The position numbers and the translations under genes are program-made. From Ligula intestinalis (taxonomy: Eukaryota > Platyhelminthes > Cestoda > Diphyllobothriidea > Diphyllobothriidae), in assembly GCA_036362985.1 (NCBI GenBank), contig JAYGXS010000004.1, forward strand, positions 33,230,097-33,294,096: a stretch of 64,000 nt of DNA, given 5' to 3'. The notes beneath the pieces were generated by a model that saw nothing but the letters and a program-made list of their open reading frames with translations, was not told the origin of the DNA and did not search any database. This document shows, piece by piece, positions 46,246 to 58,844 of the stretch (positions are counted from its first letter, which is position 1; each line of letters opens with the position of its first letter).

Positions 46246-47955
46246 GTAACGTGGGGGAGGCCGGAAAGTATTTTTACTCGCCTTCAACTACGCCAGCTTA
46301 CAAGCAGCCAACCCCCGGGAGACTAAATTTAATCGGCGACGAACGGGCAGGTCAAAGTTTGCACGTCCAATACCGACAAAAGTTGAGGCATATGGCAATG
46401 CAGACTAACTCAGGACCACCAGACTCAGCCTCCACAAAATCTTGACGATGGAAGCGAGAAGGTTTTCAAAATGGCAGTTCAAGTATAATTAGGTCAATGT
46501 ACCCGCCTGCACTTATTTCTCACCTTCTGTAGATGATAAACGCGATAACATATCTGGACCCCGAATCTTTCGGCATTTATATCCTTATGAGTAAAGCATT
46601 AGTTATTTATTTGAATCCACTTTATCATTAGACATGTTGATGTTTGTTGGCTCACATTCAACTTACTCGTTACTTATTCGTTACGCGCATGCCCTAAGCT
46701 TTTTTTTCTTTTCACTTAAAAATTAAAGTAGGCTGTAAGATTTGAGTTGCCATCTGGCTACGTTTGCAAGTTGCGATGTCCCTTGATTGGTTCACTGTAT
46801 AATTACTTGCTTTATATCAATATACTCAGGATCTATAGGCCTGGTTTAAAATATGATGAGAGTATTGGGGGCGCCATCCGTCAACCATTCCGGGATAGCC
46901 GCGTACTTGACTGACAGTGCTGTAATAATTTGCCATTCTTTCAAATGCTTGGCAAGCGTCAACGTGATAGTCCATGCATTATAGCAAACTTGCTTCAACA
47001 AATTTGCAACAACAAATTTGGAAAATATATATGTAAGGGAATTAAAAAGCTGACATTTTACAATGTGCGTATCATATGGAAAACACAGAGGGTATGCTGG
47101 GGGATCCAGAGTTCGGCCGGAGCACTTGAAATTCTTTTTAGTGAGAGATGACCTTGCCGAAGAGCAGCCACTTGAAGCCACTTGTAGACAACATGATTTA
47201 TATAATTAAGTAAGCATCGCGACGGCTTTTCAACTAGGTCCTGCCGTTTTATGAGTCAGATACCGCAGAGAAACATGCAGCAGTTCGCATTGCCAATCCA
47301 TTAGCGTCGATCCGTTGTTAACGTGTTATTTTTAATGTATACTTCAATTCCCACTATGCGCATTTCAGTAATCTCAATATATTTTGCCTTGATCGCACAT
47401 TCCAGATTACATTGCACGCTCGACGAAAACCACAGGTCTCATAATAATTTGTATACCTTAAGTAAATCAGAGTATCTAGCGATCATTTCTTATGGACAAC
47501 AACAACAAAAATGTATAACACAAATTATCAACGCATCGTATTGTTACCAATGAAATGCTGAATAAAAAGGGAGTATTTTTTGCGAGATAAATTTTGGTAT
47601 TCGATAGCATCGGACGACGCACAGCATGTTCCAGGCTTCCTTTCTATTGTATATTCATGGTTACTCCACAGGGAATATTATTTACGGATCTTCCCTGATG
47701 TTAAGTTTTAAGGACTAGTTGCTTGGCATTGCTCGGACACAAAACATTGTACGTCGTTTCCACTGGAAGAGGAACTGCCGACTGCGTAATAAACACAGAC
47801 ACGTTTTGCTCTCCAGCGTTCTTGTCCCAATCTTAATTTCACTTCTTCAAAATTTTTTACAACCACCATCTGGAGCACATAATCAGCATAGTCAGTGTGA
47901 CTCGCGAAGTGTTATGTTTAATAAGGTCAACCCTTACGGCGGTGATCTTCCAAGC
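46246..47955. other. Unassigned intergenic DNA
   Basis: Frames at 46230-46445 and 46846-47181 (minus) carry no motif I know, and no repeat relation was found. Confidence 0.4.
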
Positions 47956-47959
47956 CCGA

Positions 47960-49805
47960 ATCGCCGGAAATAGCGCAAAGTCACGGAAAGGCCAGATTAA
48001 AAGGAAGTGCGCGTTCTGTACCTAGGACTAGAGAATACTCCTGTGTAAGTTTTGATTGTCGGAGCGCATGTCTATTTGCTTGGGTCCGAAGTGAGGCTCG
48101 CAGGCAGACACCACATTGCCATTTGTGTACACACTGATTGAGGCCTATCTACTAAATGTGGCCAGTCTACTACCGTGGGAATCTGACTGGATGGATTGAG
48201 GCCAAGCCATAGTGGTTTAAGGCAAAGCGCCCACGTTTGTGCCTGATCTAGAGGGACGCGTTGTCAGCAGCAGTGGGGCGAGATGTGTCAGCATGCGGCA
48301 GACATTTACGTGTGGCTGATCATTGGTTGCGATTAGCGCTAGCGACAACTACCTGTTTTCCAATGACACCGAAGACCATCTGGGCTGATTAATTTAAAGG
48401 TTAATTTAACGTAAATTCATTCACCCAAAGCGTCGAATACTGAAAGCTTAATAACGCTATAGATCCTATTGTCGGGGGACAAAACGCATTCTATGAGATT
48501 ACTTAGGACCTTAAATTTGAACTTCTTTTGACTCTGTAGATTTTGTTCTTTAAGATCACCAGAACTTAAAATAGCACCTTTTCGGACAGCATGTGGAGAA
48601 ATAGTAAGTTCTGCAAATATTCTCATGTGTATTTGGCAAACAAATGCTTTCCGATTCGTCATCGGGCCGGTTAACCTGCATGGACAATGAGACCTTCGTA
48701 TATGAAGAACAACGTTCGCGTTGCAGGTATTTGCATGGGACTGTTAAAAGGATACTGAAGCCGTGGATCGATTTGCTTTTTATTGTGAGCTTTCGAACTT
48801 TTAGAGGTGTCCATCCTTAAACGAATTCAGACTCAATGCACTAAGCCAGAGGCAAAAGTACGCGAAACTTGATATCTCTGCGATCAGTTTATGCAAAATG
48901 CTTATCCAAAAGCGTTCGGCCCCGGAGAATCCAAACGGAAGAATCACCGAGGACCTCGCACACTCTGCCATATATCAAGAACGTTTCAGAAGCGACTGTG
49001 CGCATCGCGGTGGGATAAGGTGTTGGAAGTGAACACAGACCCAAAGTTACTATACGCAGCAGAGTGACGAAAATAACGGCTAGCATACGCCGAATGATCA
49101 ATCTGAAGAAGTGTATCACACAAGCCAAACTGAACGCCTGCTCTGATCGTGCATACATGGTCCGTGGACCAGGCTACGATCACTTCTCTGCTTGCCTTGA
49201 TTCCCGCGTCGGCGAGTAACTAAACGGCCGCGAAGTTGAACTCTTGCACCATTTCATAGGTGTGAGCTGCAACTTGTGATCATTCGTAACCTCGTCGCAT
49301 GGCCAAGAATTTAGTCAGCCGATATGTCGTATTGGCGCAAGCATACAGAGCGTTACGCAATTGCGTACAATCACAGTTAGAGGTCTGTCGCAGTTTATTG
49401 CGCCCACATCCTCTTTAATTTGACTTCGCCCTTTTTCTCACGGTTTCTTACCCCTCAAGACCTGATGGCCCTTGGCCAATCTCGCCTACTTGCGCAGACT
49501 GACCTTGTCCACAGTGGCCAATTGGCGCTCACGTCGGACAGTTATTTTCTGCATAGTGATTTTCTATACATCCAAACTCTAATTGCTCTGTACAGCTATA
49601 ACTGGCCCCTCTTTTTTGCGGTTTCTTATCTCTGATGATGCCCTCCTCTAAGAGTGTAAAAATCGTAATAATACAAAATCGATCTGAAGTTCGACCAGCT
49701 TTCTTCTTCACCTTCAATTATTTTGAGTGCTTACATGGTTCTTCTGGCATGGCAAGGGGTGGGGGCGTAGTCGTCTCTTTATTGCCTCGTCTTGTGCACG
49801 AAGGA
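47960..49805 (+). repeat. Diverged ~1.9-kb repeat with PLE relic, copy 2
   Basis: Colinear with 16880-18800. The part at about 49090-49420 corresponds to the GIY-YIG relic of the other copy but is more damaged. Both copies also keep a similar minus-strand frame (RIFAELTISP here, GIFAELTVSP there, near 48600 and 17520), which may be an antisense effect of shared sequence. Confidence 0.65.
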
Positions 49806-49879
49806 GTCGGCTTTTTGACATCGTTGGTGTGCAAAGTGTGGGGGAGGGTGGACATTCTTTCTGTAGGCTATTTTAGGTA

Positions 49880-50115
49880 TGCATATCACACGTCTTTCGT
49901 GAGTTTTATTGCGATCTGTGGCTTTGGGTATACGATTTCCGTCTGCAGTCAGCCAGGGGAGGCAAACCACCTGTATCAATGTCTTTTGACAGAAAACCCT
50001 AGTTTCTGAATCACCACTACACTGGGTTTGGCTAGCATACACTGGCAAAGGCCCTTCGATATGTTTGTTGGCGGCCCAAATACAACCTGTAAGGCTTCTT
50101 TTGAATCAACACGGC
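49880..50115 (-). pseudogene. PLE C-terminal fragment, heavily decayed
   Basis: On the minus strand TRVFCQKTLIQVVCLPWLTA (within 50048-49779) aligns with NPMLCCQKTLTQAFTLSWPK of the copy at 27446-27718. A preceding LGRQQTY-like stretch matches its GLLQR region. It is a remnant of the tail after the GIY-YIG core. Confidence 0.55.
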
Positions 50116-50620
50116 GATTTCTTGCGACAAGATGTGCAAGAATATGGGTCGGGATTGATTTAGTTTCACCTTAACCTGCTGACGTCACCTAGATGCAAAG
50201 TACCTAATTGTTCAGTGAATGTATCCTGCTCCAAAATCAGCTGGTAATAGTTATAACGCACATTAATGTGACATTCAGCTGCAGTCAGTCTTTCACCTCC
50301 CAAGCCTGGGATGAGACAGCTCGTTAAGAGCATACATAGGTTTGGCGTGGGAAATGTGCCTGCGATTACTGACTTCAGAGGTTTTTTTATCAGTTCGCTT
50401 TTTGCATCGCATGAGAAAGGCAGTCTAATGAAAAAGTCTTGTGCAGTTAGGCTCACAGGCTTTTTGTTGCGTTCACTTATATTCCTGAGGATGGACAGTT
50501 TGGCGAATCTGCTTTTAAATGTGTGCTCTGCAACTGCTGGAGTTCTGCTTCCACAGTTTCAGGAAAGTACATCTGCCCTAATCTAATGGCTTAACTCCTG
50601 ACAAAGTTTCGTTAAAAAAT

Positions 50621-51196
50621 TTGGGAAAAAATATGATAGTTGGTGCATTATCCCGTCGAGACTTTCTTTCGGAATATTCAAAGACAGGTAGATCCTGCCC
50701 TACTGCTGCAGTCGTGGCTGCCATTGATGAAAGTTGGTCCTGCGTAGACACAATCAATAGAAATATTGACTTAAATCCAGCCTATCAGGCCCTGCGTACC
50801 AGACTTCAATCGATCCGGCCGAGGCCCACCACGCCAATGAGCGATTTACAGCTTCATCAATGGCAGCCACGACTGCAGCAGGGGGGAAGAGTTAACCGCA
50901 GTTCACACGATCGGCATGAATCATCAACCCACCGACGAGCCCAAACGAGCGAACGGGCTTATCACGGCGGGCCACAACGAAACTATCCACCAGACTATGA
51001 GGGGAGATCTCGCAGCAGCCACCCTGACGCACACGAGTGGCATGCAGACCCAGTGGTGATAACATCAGTCGTGCAAGGGATGGGGGACGCACGTGACTGT
51101 CAGCAGACCGATGACAGACGCCCGCTGAGCGCGCGCGATGGGCGGACAGATCCACCGATGACTACAACAGCCGTGCAGCCGATGGGAGACACGTGA
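50621..51196 (+). CDS. GC-rich 191-codon frame of unknown nature
   Basis: The longest plus-strand frame without a family assignment. It begins with a more ordinary N-terminal part (IVGALSRRDFLSEY; VAAIDESWSCVDTINRNIDL). It continues as a basic, R/H/S/Q-rich, low-complexity tail whose last third overlaps a ~100-bp tandem repeat. It ends about 250 bp before a hammerhead-like motif in the same orientation, so it may be the 3' coding part of another PLE-like element rather than a host gene. Its GC content is clearly above the surroundings. No domain recognised. Confidence 0.35.
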   Translation: MGKNMIVGALSRRDFLSEYSKTGRSCPTAAVVAAIDESWSCVDTINRNIDLNPAYQALRTRLQSIRPRPTTPMSDLQLHQWQPRLQQGGRVNRSSHDRHESSTHRRAQTSERAYHGGPQRNYPPDYEGRSRSSHPDAHEWHADPVVITSVVQGMGDARDCQQTDDRRPLSARDGRTDPPMTTTAVQPMGDT

Positions 51197-51330
51197 GGCC
51201 GCCACCACTCCGGTTGCAGTCGCCCCTCGCGCGCGCGATGTGCAGACAGATCCACCGGGGACTACAAACAGCCGAGCGAGTGACGGGGGTCACATGAGGT
51301 CGTCTGCAGTCGCCCGTGGAGAGGCAGAGG
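51045..51330 (+). repeat. Decayed ~100-bp tandem repeat
   Basis: About three units share GATGGGNGACNCACGTGA-like and GCGCGCGATGNGCNGACAG marks, plus GACAGATCCACCG (51147 and 51246) and GCAGTCGCCC. They overlap the end of the 191-codon frame. Confidence 0.6.
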
Positions 51331-51443
51331 CCAATCAACGACCAGCAGGACGACCAGGGTGCGCACGTAACACACCCCTATCATACGAGACAGTCAGCGC
51401 GACAAACTAAATCAAGGCAAGCAGGAACAATCACCTTATCACT

Positions 51444-51479
51444 CTGATGATGGAAACAAACGTGTTTTCGAAACGTCAG
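51444..51479 (+). ncRNA. Hammerhead-like ribozyme motif
   Basis: CTGATGA (51444-51450), then T, helix II GGAAAC paired with GTTTTC around AAACGT, then GAAACGTC (51470-51477). The order and the paired helix fit a minimal hammerhead with one extra nucleotide before helix II and a two-base-pair helix III. The following sequence has the CTTCTTCATCTTC tract typical of the PLE termini in this window. Confidence 0.65.
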
Positions 51480-51499
51480 CACCAATACAGTGTGGTCCA

Positions 51500-54400
51500 T
51501 GAAGGCGCTTTTTCTTCTTCATCTTCTTTGGGGGATGGGGAGCGGGATAATTTATCTGGACCTCGTATCTTTAGTCATGTTAGTATATATACATATATTA
51601 TGGAAAACCTGTACGAAAAATTATCTCTTGTACTTCTTTGATAGCAGATTTCACCTTCTTGAAACGTTTACTCACTGAAATGGTATCTTTTGGTCATAAA
51701 ACAGTTGCTCGATGGCCGATTTACTTTTCTAATCTAGTGACTGCTACACTCGAGTTCAAGGTTAAAACACCGCACACTGTGCACATATTGTTTTTGCCTA
51801 CAGTTTGAGGAAGCAGTCACATAGTTGTACTAAAATATCGAAAGAGATGTGGAACATATTTTATGCAGTAACGGCAGCATTAATAAATTGGCGGATACGA
51901 TGTTTTATAAATAAAGACCTCACGATTACAAAAAAGCTCATAACTAACACTTTTTTATAACCAAAATCTACCATTTCTTTGAGTATAAAATTTAAAGAAG
52001 GCATAATTTTCTATCAAACATGCACAAGAGATATACTAGTTTCATGCATGTTTTCCATAAGATATATTTGAATTTATAAAGACAGTAAAAATCAATGGTA
52101 AAAAGGCATATTACCTAAGAAGCCAGTTTTTACAATATATACTTTTTGCTGGTAGTCAGAACGAAGCTCGTTAAAAAGCACGCATCCTATCATGAAGAAA
52201 TAATTTTCGAAATTGACTACACGATAATCAGTATCGCAGCCTGAGTCCATACCGATTTTCGAAAGAGTATCAATATTTCGCTGATGTCGAAATGTCGCGT
52301 GATCCGTGGCGTCTACTGTAGTAGCAGGACACCTATTATTGGACGTTTTTACTAATTTTAAACCAATATAGATTAGGGAAAGGTCACAGTTGTCCGCAAG
52401 TCCGTTCAAAGTAACGACAGAGGGGCCAGAATTTTCTCTGGCCTAACTTATATTTATAGGAAGCACACTGCGTACTATATCCACATAGTTTCACGCAAGA
52501 ACATGCTCATCTCAAATGTAAGTAAAGGCAGGTTATCTATTATTAGAATGTTCATGTTGAACTTGCATTGCAGTAAAATTTACTCCTGTAAGTAGGTTTG
52601 GCTACTAGAAGTGGCAGTCTCAGTATCGATATACTGCTTTTATCGGTATATCCTAGAACTCGTAGTCCAAAACTTCGTAAACCCTGACACAGTGTTTGGT
52701 AGATAGAGGTGAGAGTGTGGTAACCAAGGCCAGCCATGATGTGCTCTGGGCCCTAACGTGTTTTACTTTAAATAGAATTAATCGAGATTTACACTGCCAG
52801 TTGGCATAGATTGGGCATGATTCTCAGCGTTGACACATACTTATAGCAGTACAGTACTACTCAAGTCTTCGTAGTGCAAACCTAATAAAAATGGATGACC
52901 TTGTGCATGGAGTTGACCAATGTGGAAACCAAGACGAGCGCTGAAGCGTGGAGGGCCTCAAACACGTATTTACTCGAAATAGCAAAAACCCAATTGTCAA
53001 ACTCCTTGCTTAGATCAAGGGGTATGAGCCGCAATTTTTTAGCTAAATTAGCATAAAATCTGAGTAACATTAGCGTCAGAAATTGTATACATACTCGTTA
53101 GACCCAGCTACATTTCAATTCAATAGTAGGATACACATTATTAGCCGTATCAGTCTCGGCCTCCTGAAGCCGGGCTTGACATCTTTTGAGGATGAGTGAC
53201 TAAGTTGGACTATGTTTGTGTCTTGCATTCGAGAAAGAGGCCAACGCCGCATCCGGTTTCATTTGATTGACCCCGAGCGAAGGTAAAGAGTGTGCTTGGC
53301 ACGAAATACGTCTGCTACCACTATAATCTACCCACTGTGGCCAGTCTCCTTTACTGCACCAACCTGCTGCTGCATATGGCGGACTTCTATAAAATCGATG
53401 GTCTAACACACACACACACATTGCACCCATCTACCCCAAAGACAATCATAGTAATGCGCAAAGCGCCTATCTTCAGTTTCTTATCGTTCCAACGAACGAC
53501 CACTTATATACTTGTACCAGAGTCTATATTTTTCATTATGCGCTTACGAGGCACCGTAAATGCCCTTAATTTTGTCGCTTCCAGGGTCTGTAGCTTGTCA
53601 TTTTTACAGATTTTTTGACTGAACAACATACTTTTTGATCTGCAGAATATTTTTTTGTTGCGGTACTTTTCCATTTTAAATCATGGTTCCAATGGTATGC
53701 ATTTTTTCACAAGCCCCTTAGCAACTTTATACTGATCGGCCCATACGTAGAAGGCGGCTTGAACTCGTAAACGAAATGTGGTACATAATCTTTCACTTGC
53801 TTACGCGCATAGCCACTATAAGATGTTACCTTGCACTCCGAATTGACAACCGAGCTGTTAAGCTTATATTAAAGTCACCCACTTGGTGTTGAGTGCTTTC
53901 GAACGATATCATGAAACCGTGAGTATTATATGACATAGTTTAAAAAGCTAAAAGCATAAATTATTTGAAAGTGTTAAAATTGCCGTGATTGTGTTGTCCA
54001 GTTGATCCATATTTCTTAGATTTAACATTCCTTCTGCGACTGAATATTACGGAAAATAATTTATCCAAAAAACGTCTAAGCCTTTTCGTACATTAATTCA
54101 TTTGGATACGTGAGATAACAGGCTAAATACATGGTCGGGCACCCCCCAATATCTTATGACCAAACGTGTAGATTAATTTACACCTTTTGATTTTTCCGAA
54201 GATACTAAACGAGAGAAAACATAAAGCCGGAGTAGCAGACAAAGACCTGCACATTTCGATACGGAGCACTCTGGAGTCACAGTTGCATATATCAAGGCTA
54301 AAATCTACGCTGTAAAAATAGCCTTGGTATATTCTGACGAGAATGTTATTGGTTAAGTCTACGGCACCTTCGTTTGACCGTACTTAGAACGCAGAAAAAG

Positions 54401-54570
54401 GCGTGGTGGCTATTATTCGCAAAATACAGCACTTATATCTGAAGAAAGAGCGGCGTTATGCGACAAAATCAGTAAGAATTCTAAAACATCCCACCTTATG
54501 TGGAAAGAGTGGAATGCTTTAATCTACCTTATCTGTATGAGCGAAAATAGGGTCTCATCTTTTCATGTTT
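51500..54570. other. Mostly unassigned intergenic DNA
   Basis: Contains a possible exon (52092-52409) and a CA microsatellite at 53409-53420; otherwise no feature can be supported. Confidence 0.4.
52092..52409 (-). other. Possible exon, unidentified
   Basis: A 105-codon minus-strand frame starting MNGLADNCDLSLIYIGLK with several Cys residues. At its end CTTCTTAG/GTAATATG could be a splice donor. There is no known domain, and the surrounding DNA gives no partner exon. Confidence 0.2.
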
Positions 54571-54590
54571 TACAAGATGAAACACTGTCT

Positions 54591-54850
54591 GCCAATAGTA
54601 GCGAATATTCGAGTCCCAGGAAGCAGTTCAGAAGACGAAGATGCGATCACTGGAAGAAGAGTTTTATTTGCCTGACGTTTCGGATTCCGCTGGGAATCCT
54701 TAGTCATAGGTAATCGTAAACAAGTCTGAGACATGCGCAGATAAGGGGTCTCAGACTTGTTTACGTTTACCTATGACTAAGGATTCCCGACGGAATCCGA
54801 AACGTCAGGCAAATAAAACTCTTGTTCCAGTGATCGCATCTTCGTCTTCT
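54591..54850. mobile_element. Foldback element made of two PLE termini, 13-bp target duplication
   Basis: TGAAACACTGTCT stands before (54578-54590) and after (54850-54862) the element. The two arms (about 54624-54732 and 54748-54857) are nearly perfect inverted copies, ~109 bp each, around a 15-nt loop. Each arm holds GGATTCCCGACGGAATCCGAAACGTCAGG or its complement (a stem plus GAAACGTC, with the first hammerhead core element altered) and the CTTCGTCTTCTG end. A ~33-nt extension (GCCAATAGTAGC to CCCAGGAAGC) is on the left only. A few bases of microhomology (TGAA) blur the right border. No coding capacity. Confidence 0.85.
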
Positions 54851-54869
54851 GAAACACTGTCTTCTGTGA

Positions 54870-55960
54870 GGACTAAGCCCTCGGGACATGTTGCGGTGGC
54901 AGCTCTCGCCTCCTCTATGTGGATAGATTTTTAAGATGCGCATGAAAAGATCTAATCAAGAGCCTCTCTTTTATAATGCCTACAGCCACATAATTCTCGA
55001 GTCTCCAACAATCAGTCGTAAAAACGGTTCAATAAGCGACAGCAAAACTCAAAATAATGCAACGCGAACTCCAGACAAACATTATTTGTAACATCAGTGC
55101 TACTCGCAGTTTATGAATAGTAAAAACATCTAAGAGTGTGTGAACAAATACATAGGAAAAAAAGGTTTTCAAGGGCACTGTTCATTATTCTCACCAAGTA
55201 AATTGAAACATGCAGAGTCCCACCAAGTTATTCAAAGTGCGTCACGTAATTAATCCTATAGAGCGCTGGCGATTTTATTCATCAGAGTTTTTAAACTTCT
55301 TGATGACTTGTTGAAATCTATGAAACGCAGGTACATGACAGGGCTTTCCACGAACCAGGAAAGATCTGCTTACGACTTAGTTATGAAAAAGATATTGGCT
55401 ATTCAACGAAGGCTGGTAAGCACCTGTGTCAATTGTGGAAATGCATTCCAACATGAAGATGAGTTCAGTCGGTGGATTAAGTCGCATTACATTGAACGTG
55501 GGCATAACTACTGGTGAAGTAATCGAGTTTACTTGAATAATTCCCACCGACAGGTTGACAAACGAATAGAAGTGTCCAAACATGTATTGCATATAAAAGA
55601 TAAATTGTAAACGGTACAAATTTGAATGCCAGCGGTAGTTATGCGAAGATCGTTCTTTCAAGTTCAGATTCTGACTCATACACGACTTACAATTTGTCTC
55701 TGTTACTTATTCAGTTTTCAGTTTATTTCAATTTATTAAGTGAGGATAATAGGCAATACTTTTGAAGATTCTATTGATTACATGCCGGTGCGTCACACGC
55801 ATGCACATACACGTAAAAAAAACCACTACTAACGATGTATTGACAAACAGTAAGTAGCATTGATTTTACAAATATGTCTGGTGGTTAGAGTTCAGACTTC
55901 GATGGACAACAGGAAATGCATGTAATTATCCAAACGTTTTTGTACAACTGAAGGTAAGTG
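54870..55960. other. Unassigned DNA, including probable LINE 3' UTR
   Basis: The frame at 55308-55517 (KRRYMTGLSTNQER; CVNCGNAF) has no recognisable family. The part from about 55700 is probably 3' UTR of the LINE that follows on the minus strand. Confidence 0.35.
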
Positions 55961-55964
55961 GCCT

Positions 55965-57110
55965 TCACGACTGAGTGTGGGAGATCGTTTCCCTGTTGTA
56001 TGGCACGTTGCGTAAAAAATCAGACCGGAGGTTGAGCTTGGACATCTTCGTGCGTAGCTTCATGTTGTTCCCGCGGAGATGAGGCGACAGGTGCCACTGA
56101 AACATGTCCTCAAAGCGCAATCCTTTTTCAAGACCGTGCATTACTTTATAAGCTAAGAAAAGATCTCCCCTTTGTTGCCTGGAATTCAAAGGGAATAAAT
56201 TTATGCATGTCAGTCTGTCTATGTAAGAGTGGTTCATTAGACATCTTACTAGTTTTGTTGCCCGACGCTGCACTTTCTCCAGACATGTAGTGCACACTTT
56301 GCCAACGATATCTTCCTCGAAGGTTAAAAAAGCCCTTTTAAAAGCGGGCCGCACTCCCGTGACTTTATTTGCAGCCTTGGTACACTTTAATGAGGGTTTT
56401 AGATTACTCTGTATCCCAATGCCGAGGTCTTTCTGTAGAGATGCTACAGGAATTTGACTTTTTGTTAGGCGATATGTCCTCATGCTTTGGGAAGTGGTGT
56501 TATTCGTTGGACACAGGTGGATGAAGGCACAATTTTGCACATTGAAATCCAGGAGCCACATCTTAGACCACGTATTCAGCTTGCAAATATTATTTTGCAG
56601 AGCTTCTCGGTCGCTTGGGCACTTAATGACCTGCCAGAGCTTAACGTCATCGGTGAACATGATTTTACCGCAGTCCAGTTCTTGAAGGCTGTCATTAACC
56701 TGCAGAATGAAGAAAAGGGGACCAAGAATGATCCAATCCAAAATTTCCACCTCGATGCCAAGAATTCTAATTTTATGTAAAAAACGTTGATGGGACACGC
56801 TTTTAAAGGCTTTGTGGATATTGATGTACACTACGTCCACTTCGAAGCCCTCTTCAAAAGCAATTGTTCAGACCTCAGGTGAAGTCAGCAAATTTTGAAA
56901 GACAGGAGCACCCTCACCGAAAGCCGCGTTGGAAATTTTGTATGATGTCATTTTCATCGCAAAATCTTGGCATAGCCTGCTTGACAAGGATCTTTATCAT
57001 TTTGTAGGAAAGGCAAGTCAAGCTTTTAGGCCTAAAGCTGTTTTCAGACATCTTGCTACCTCCCTTACATAATATGGTCTAGGTCAAGGGGTTCCAACTG
57101 TACATTGTTC
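55965..57110 (-). pseudogene. CR1/jockey-type LINE reverse transcriptase with internal deletion
   Basis: From about 57050 down: LTCLSYKMIKILVKQAMPRF and FQRGFR (early RT blocks). Then comes a 291-codon frame (56840-55965) with VYINIHKAFKSVSHQRFL, a deletion that joins ILDWI directly to LGPLFFILQVND, and MFTDDVKLWQ (catalytic DD kept, usual FADD). Next are SLQKDLGIG, RRATKLVR, NLFPLNSRQQRGDLFLAYKV and LRSDFLRNVPYNRET at the C-terminus. This is the normal order of the RT and C-terminal part. The deletion removes the QGSVLGP approach and the copy lacks the endonuclease, so it is dead despite the long frame. Confidence 0.85.
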
Positions 57111-57129
57111 GTAGTTGGATGAGTCCCTC

Positions 57130-58840
57130 ATGTGTGATTGACAGTCTGCTATCATAAATAAGAGATACTTTCGTTAGGAAAAATGAAGTTAGTTGGCTTA
57201 TTTGGTTTTTTTTAAACGTTCTTTAGCATCCATGTTTTTTTACTTGCAGCAAGGGTTATCGTTCAATTTAGAAGGCTTATTGGCTAGAGTAGGTTCCGTG
57301 TTTACTTAATTGTGCGCAGATAGTACAAAAATCGTTCTTTCATTGAAATCTTGTTGACAGTATCTTTCGTAGTTCATTGAATTCAAAAGCGATTATGGCT
57401 TTTCTTCAAGGAATATGTCCTTAGACATAGAAGCCATATATCATCCACTGAATGCCAGTTTGAAAAGTAAGAGAGCATTGCAGATCAATTTATTCAAAGC
57501 GTGTCTATCTCAGAGCTTAGGTTTGCTCGTTTTTACATACAAATAACTCAATATGATTCTTATCCTTAGAAATCGGATCAAAGGTTTACGGTTCCGAAAC
57601 AGTCGATAACGTACGCCATGTACAAATAGTTTCCAACTTTCTGATCTGCGTGCACATACGCATTCATCCTGTTAATGTGCCACTTATTATCTACTTGAAA
57701 CAATTTGAAGCAACCAGAAAAAATGATCGATCTCGAAATCATGTAAACCTTAAATTGTCTCCGTCTCGGTTAGACTTTAGTCTTTACCAGCGTTTAGACT
57801 CTACTTTAAGCTCTTAGTCAAACGTATATGACTGTTAAGTTCCAAATTTTTATTCGGGCAGTTTTAATTGACTCAGAACCTTAGAGTAGTAATCAGTATT
57901 CTTCATGTTTTCTTTCGATCCCAATGAATGGAATTATTCTCCTCAATGGAGATGGATAATGATCTGTCAAGATTTGTTAGATGAAACGAGTCTAATCTGA
58001 AGTTTGAAGAGAAATACAGGCTGTCCACAAAGTCAATCAAAACATAACTTTAGAACAAAACAATTTAATTTAATTATAATGTTAAGAATATATACTTAAA
58101 ATATGATTTCCATTATTTGCAATGCATAATTTGGTGTGCCATGCTAAATTCTGGTGAACTCCATTGAATAGGTGTACATTGCTGTCGATTTATTCAGTGA
58201 CATAGCGAGGGGGCGTCAGTTTTCACGGTCCAATCAGTAAGGACGGAAGATCGATAATTATTGAAGCGTTGTCAAGCCACGGCATGGGACTCCGAGCTGC
58301 AGCTGCACTAAGAGCCTAAGTGTTGTTGTATAATCATAGGACTTTGCCATCCCAGCAAAAATAACAAAAATAAATGAAATATTAAAATTCCTATGTACCC
58401 AGACTTTGTGGAAACCCTGAAGGTTTCTGCATTTTCTTCTTTAGAAAGACAGTGAGCGATGTCATTCGGCTAGTTTCAAATACACGAAAAGTGAAATATC
58501 GAGAACACATGACGATACAATATATCTAGTTTGCTTAGTGCCCCCCACTAAGAATAAATTGGCTACTCCTGTTCCCTGAACAGACAAAAGGCTCATAACG
58601 TACTATAAAAGAAAACTTATCTTGTCTCTCAAGCTAAGTCCAGCCATTAACTTAAAACTAGACGCATACTTCAGATACGTCCTACTCGAAATTTCCAGGA
58701 ATTTGGCGGAAGCCAATGTGGCCACGTTCCATATCGCTTCTACTGTATCCAGAGAATGTTTCACTTTGCTTGCGACCGTACTGTCTTGTCAAGTCAAATA
58801 AATGCTAAATAGGGTCGCAAAAATTCCCATCACAGAAGTC
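57130..58840. other. Unassigned intergenic DNA
   Basis: No supported feature. Confidence 0.4.
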
Positions 58841-58844
58841 CAAA

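Noticed and set aside
50621..50680. Resemblance of IVGALSRRDF to the RNase H end of Ty3/gypsy polyproteins (VADALSR)
   Set aside because: Only a few residues match, and no integrase, zinc knuckle or further pol sequence follows.
53409..53420. CA microsatellite
   Set aside because: Very short and ordinary; noted only in the intergenic entry.
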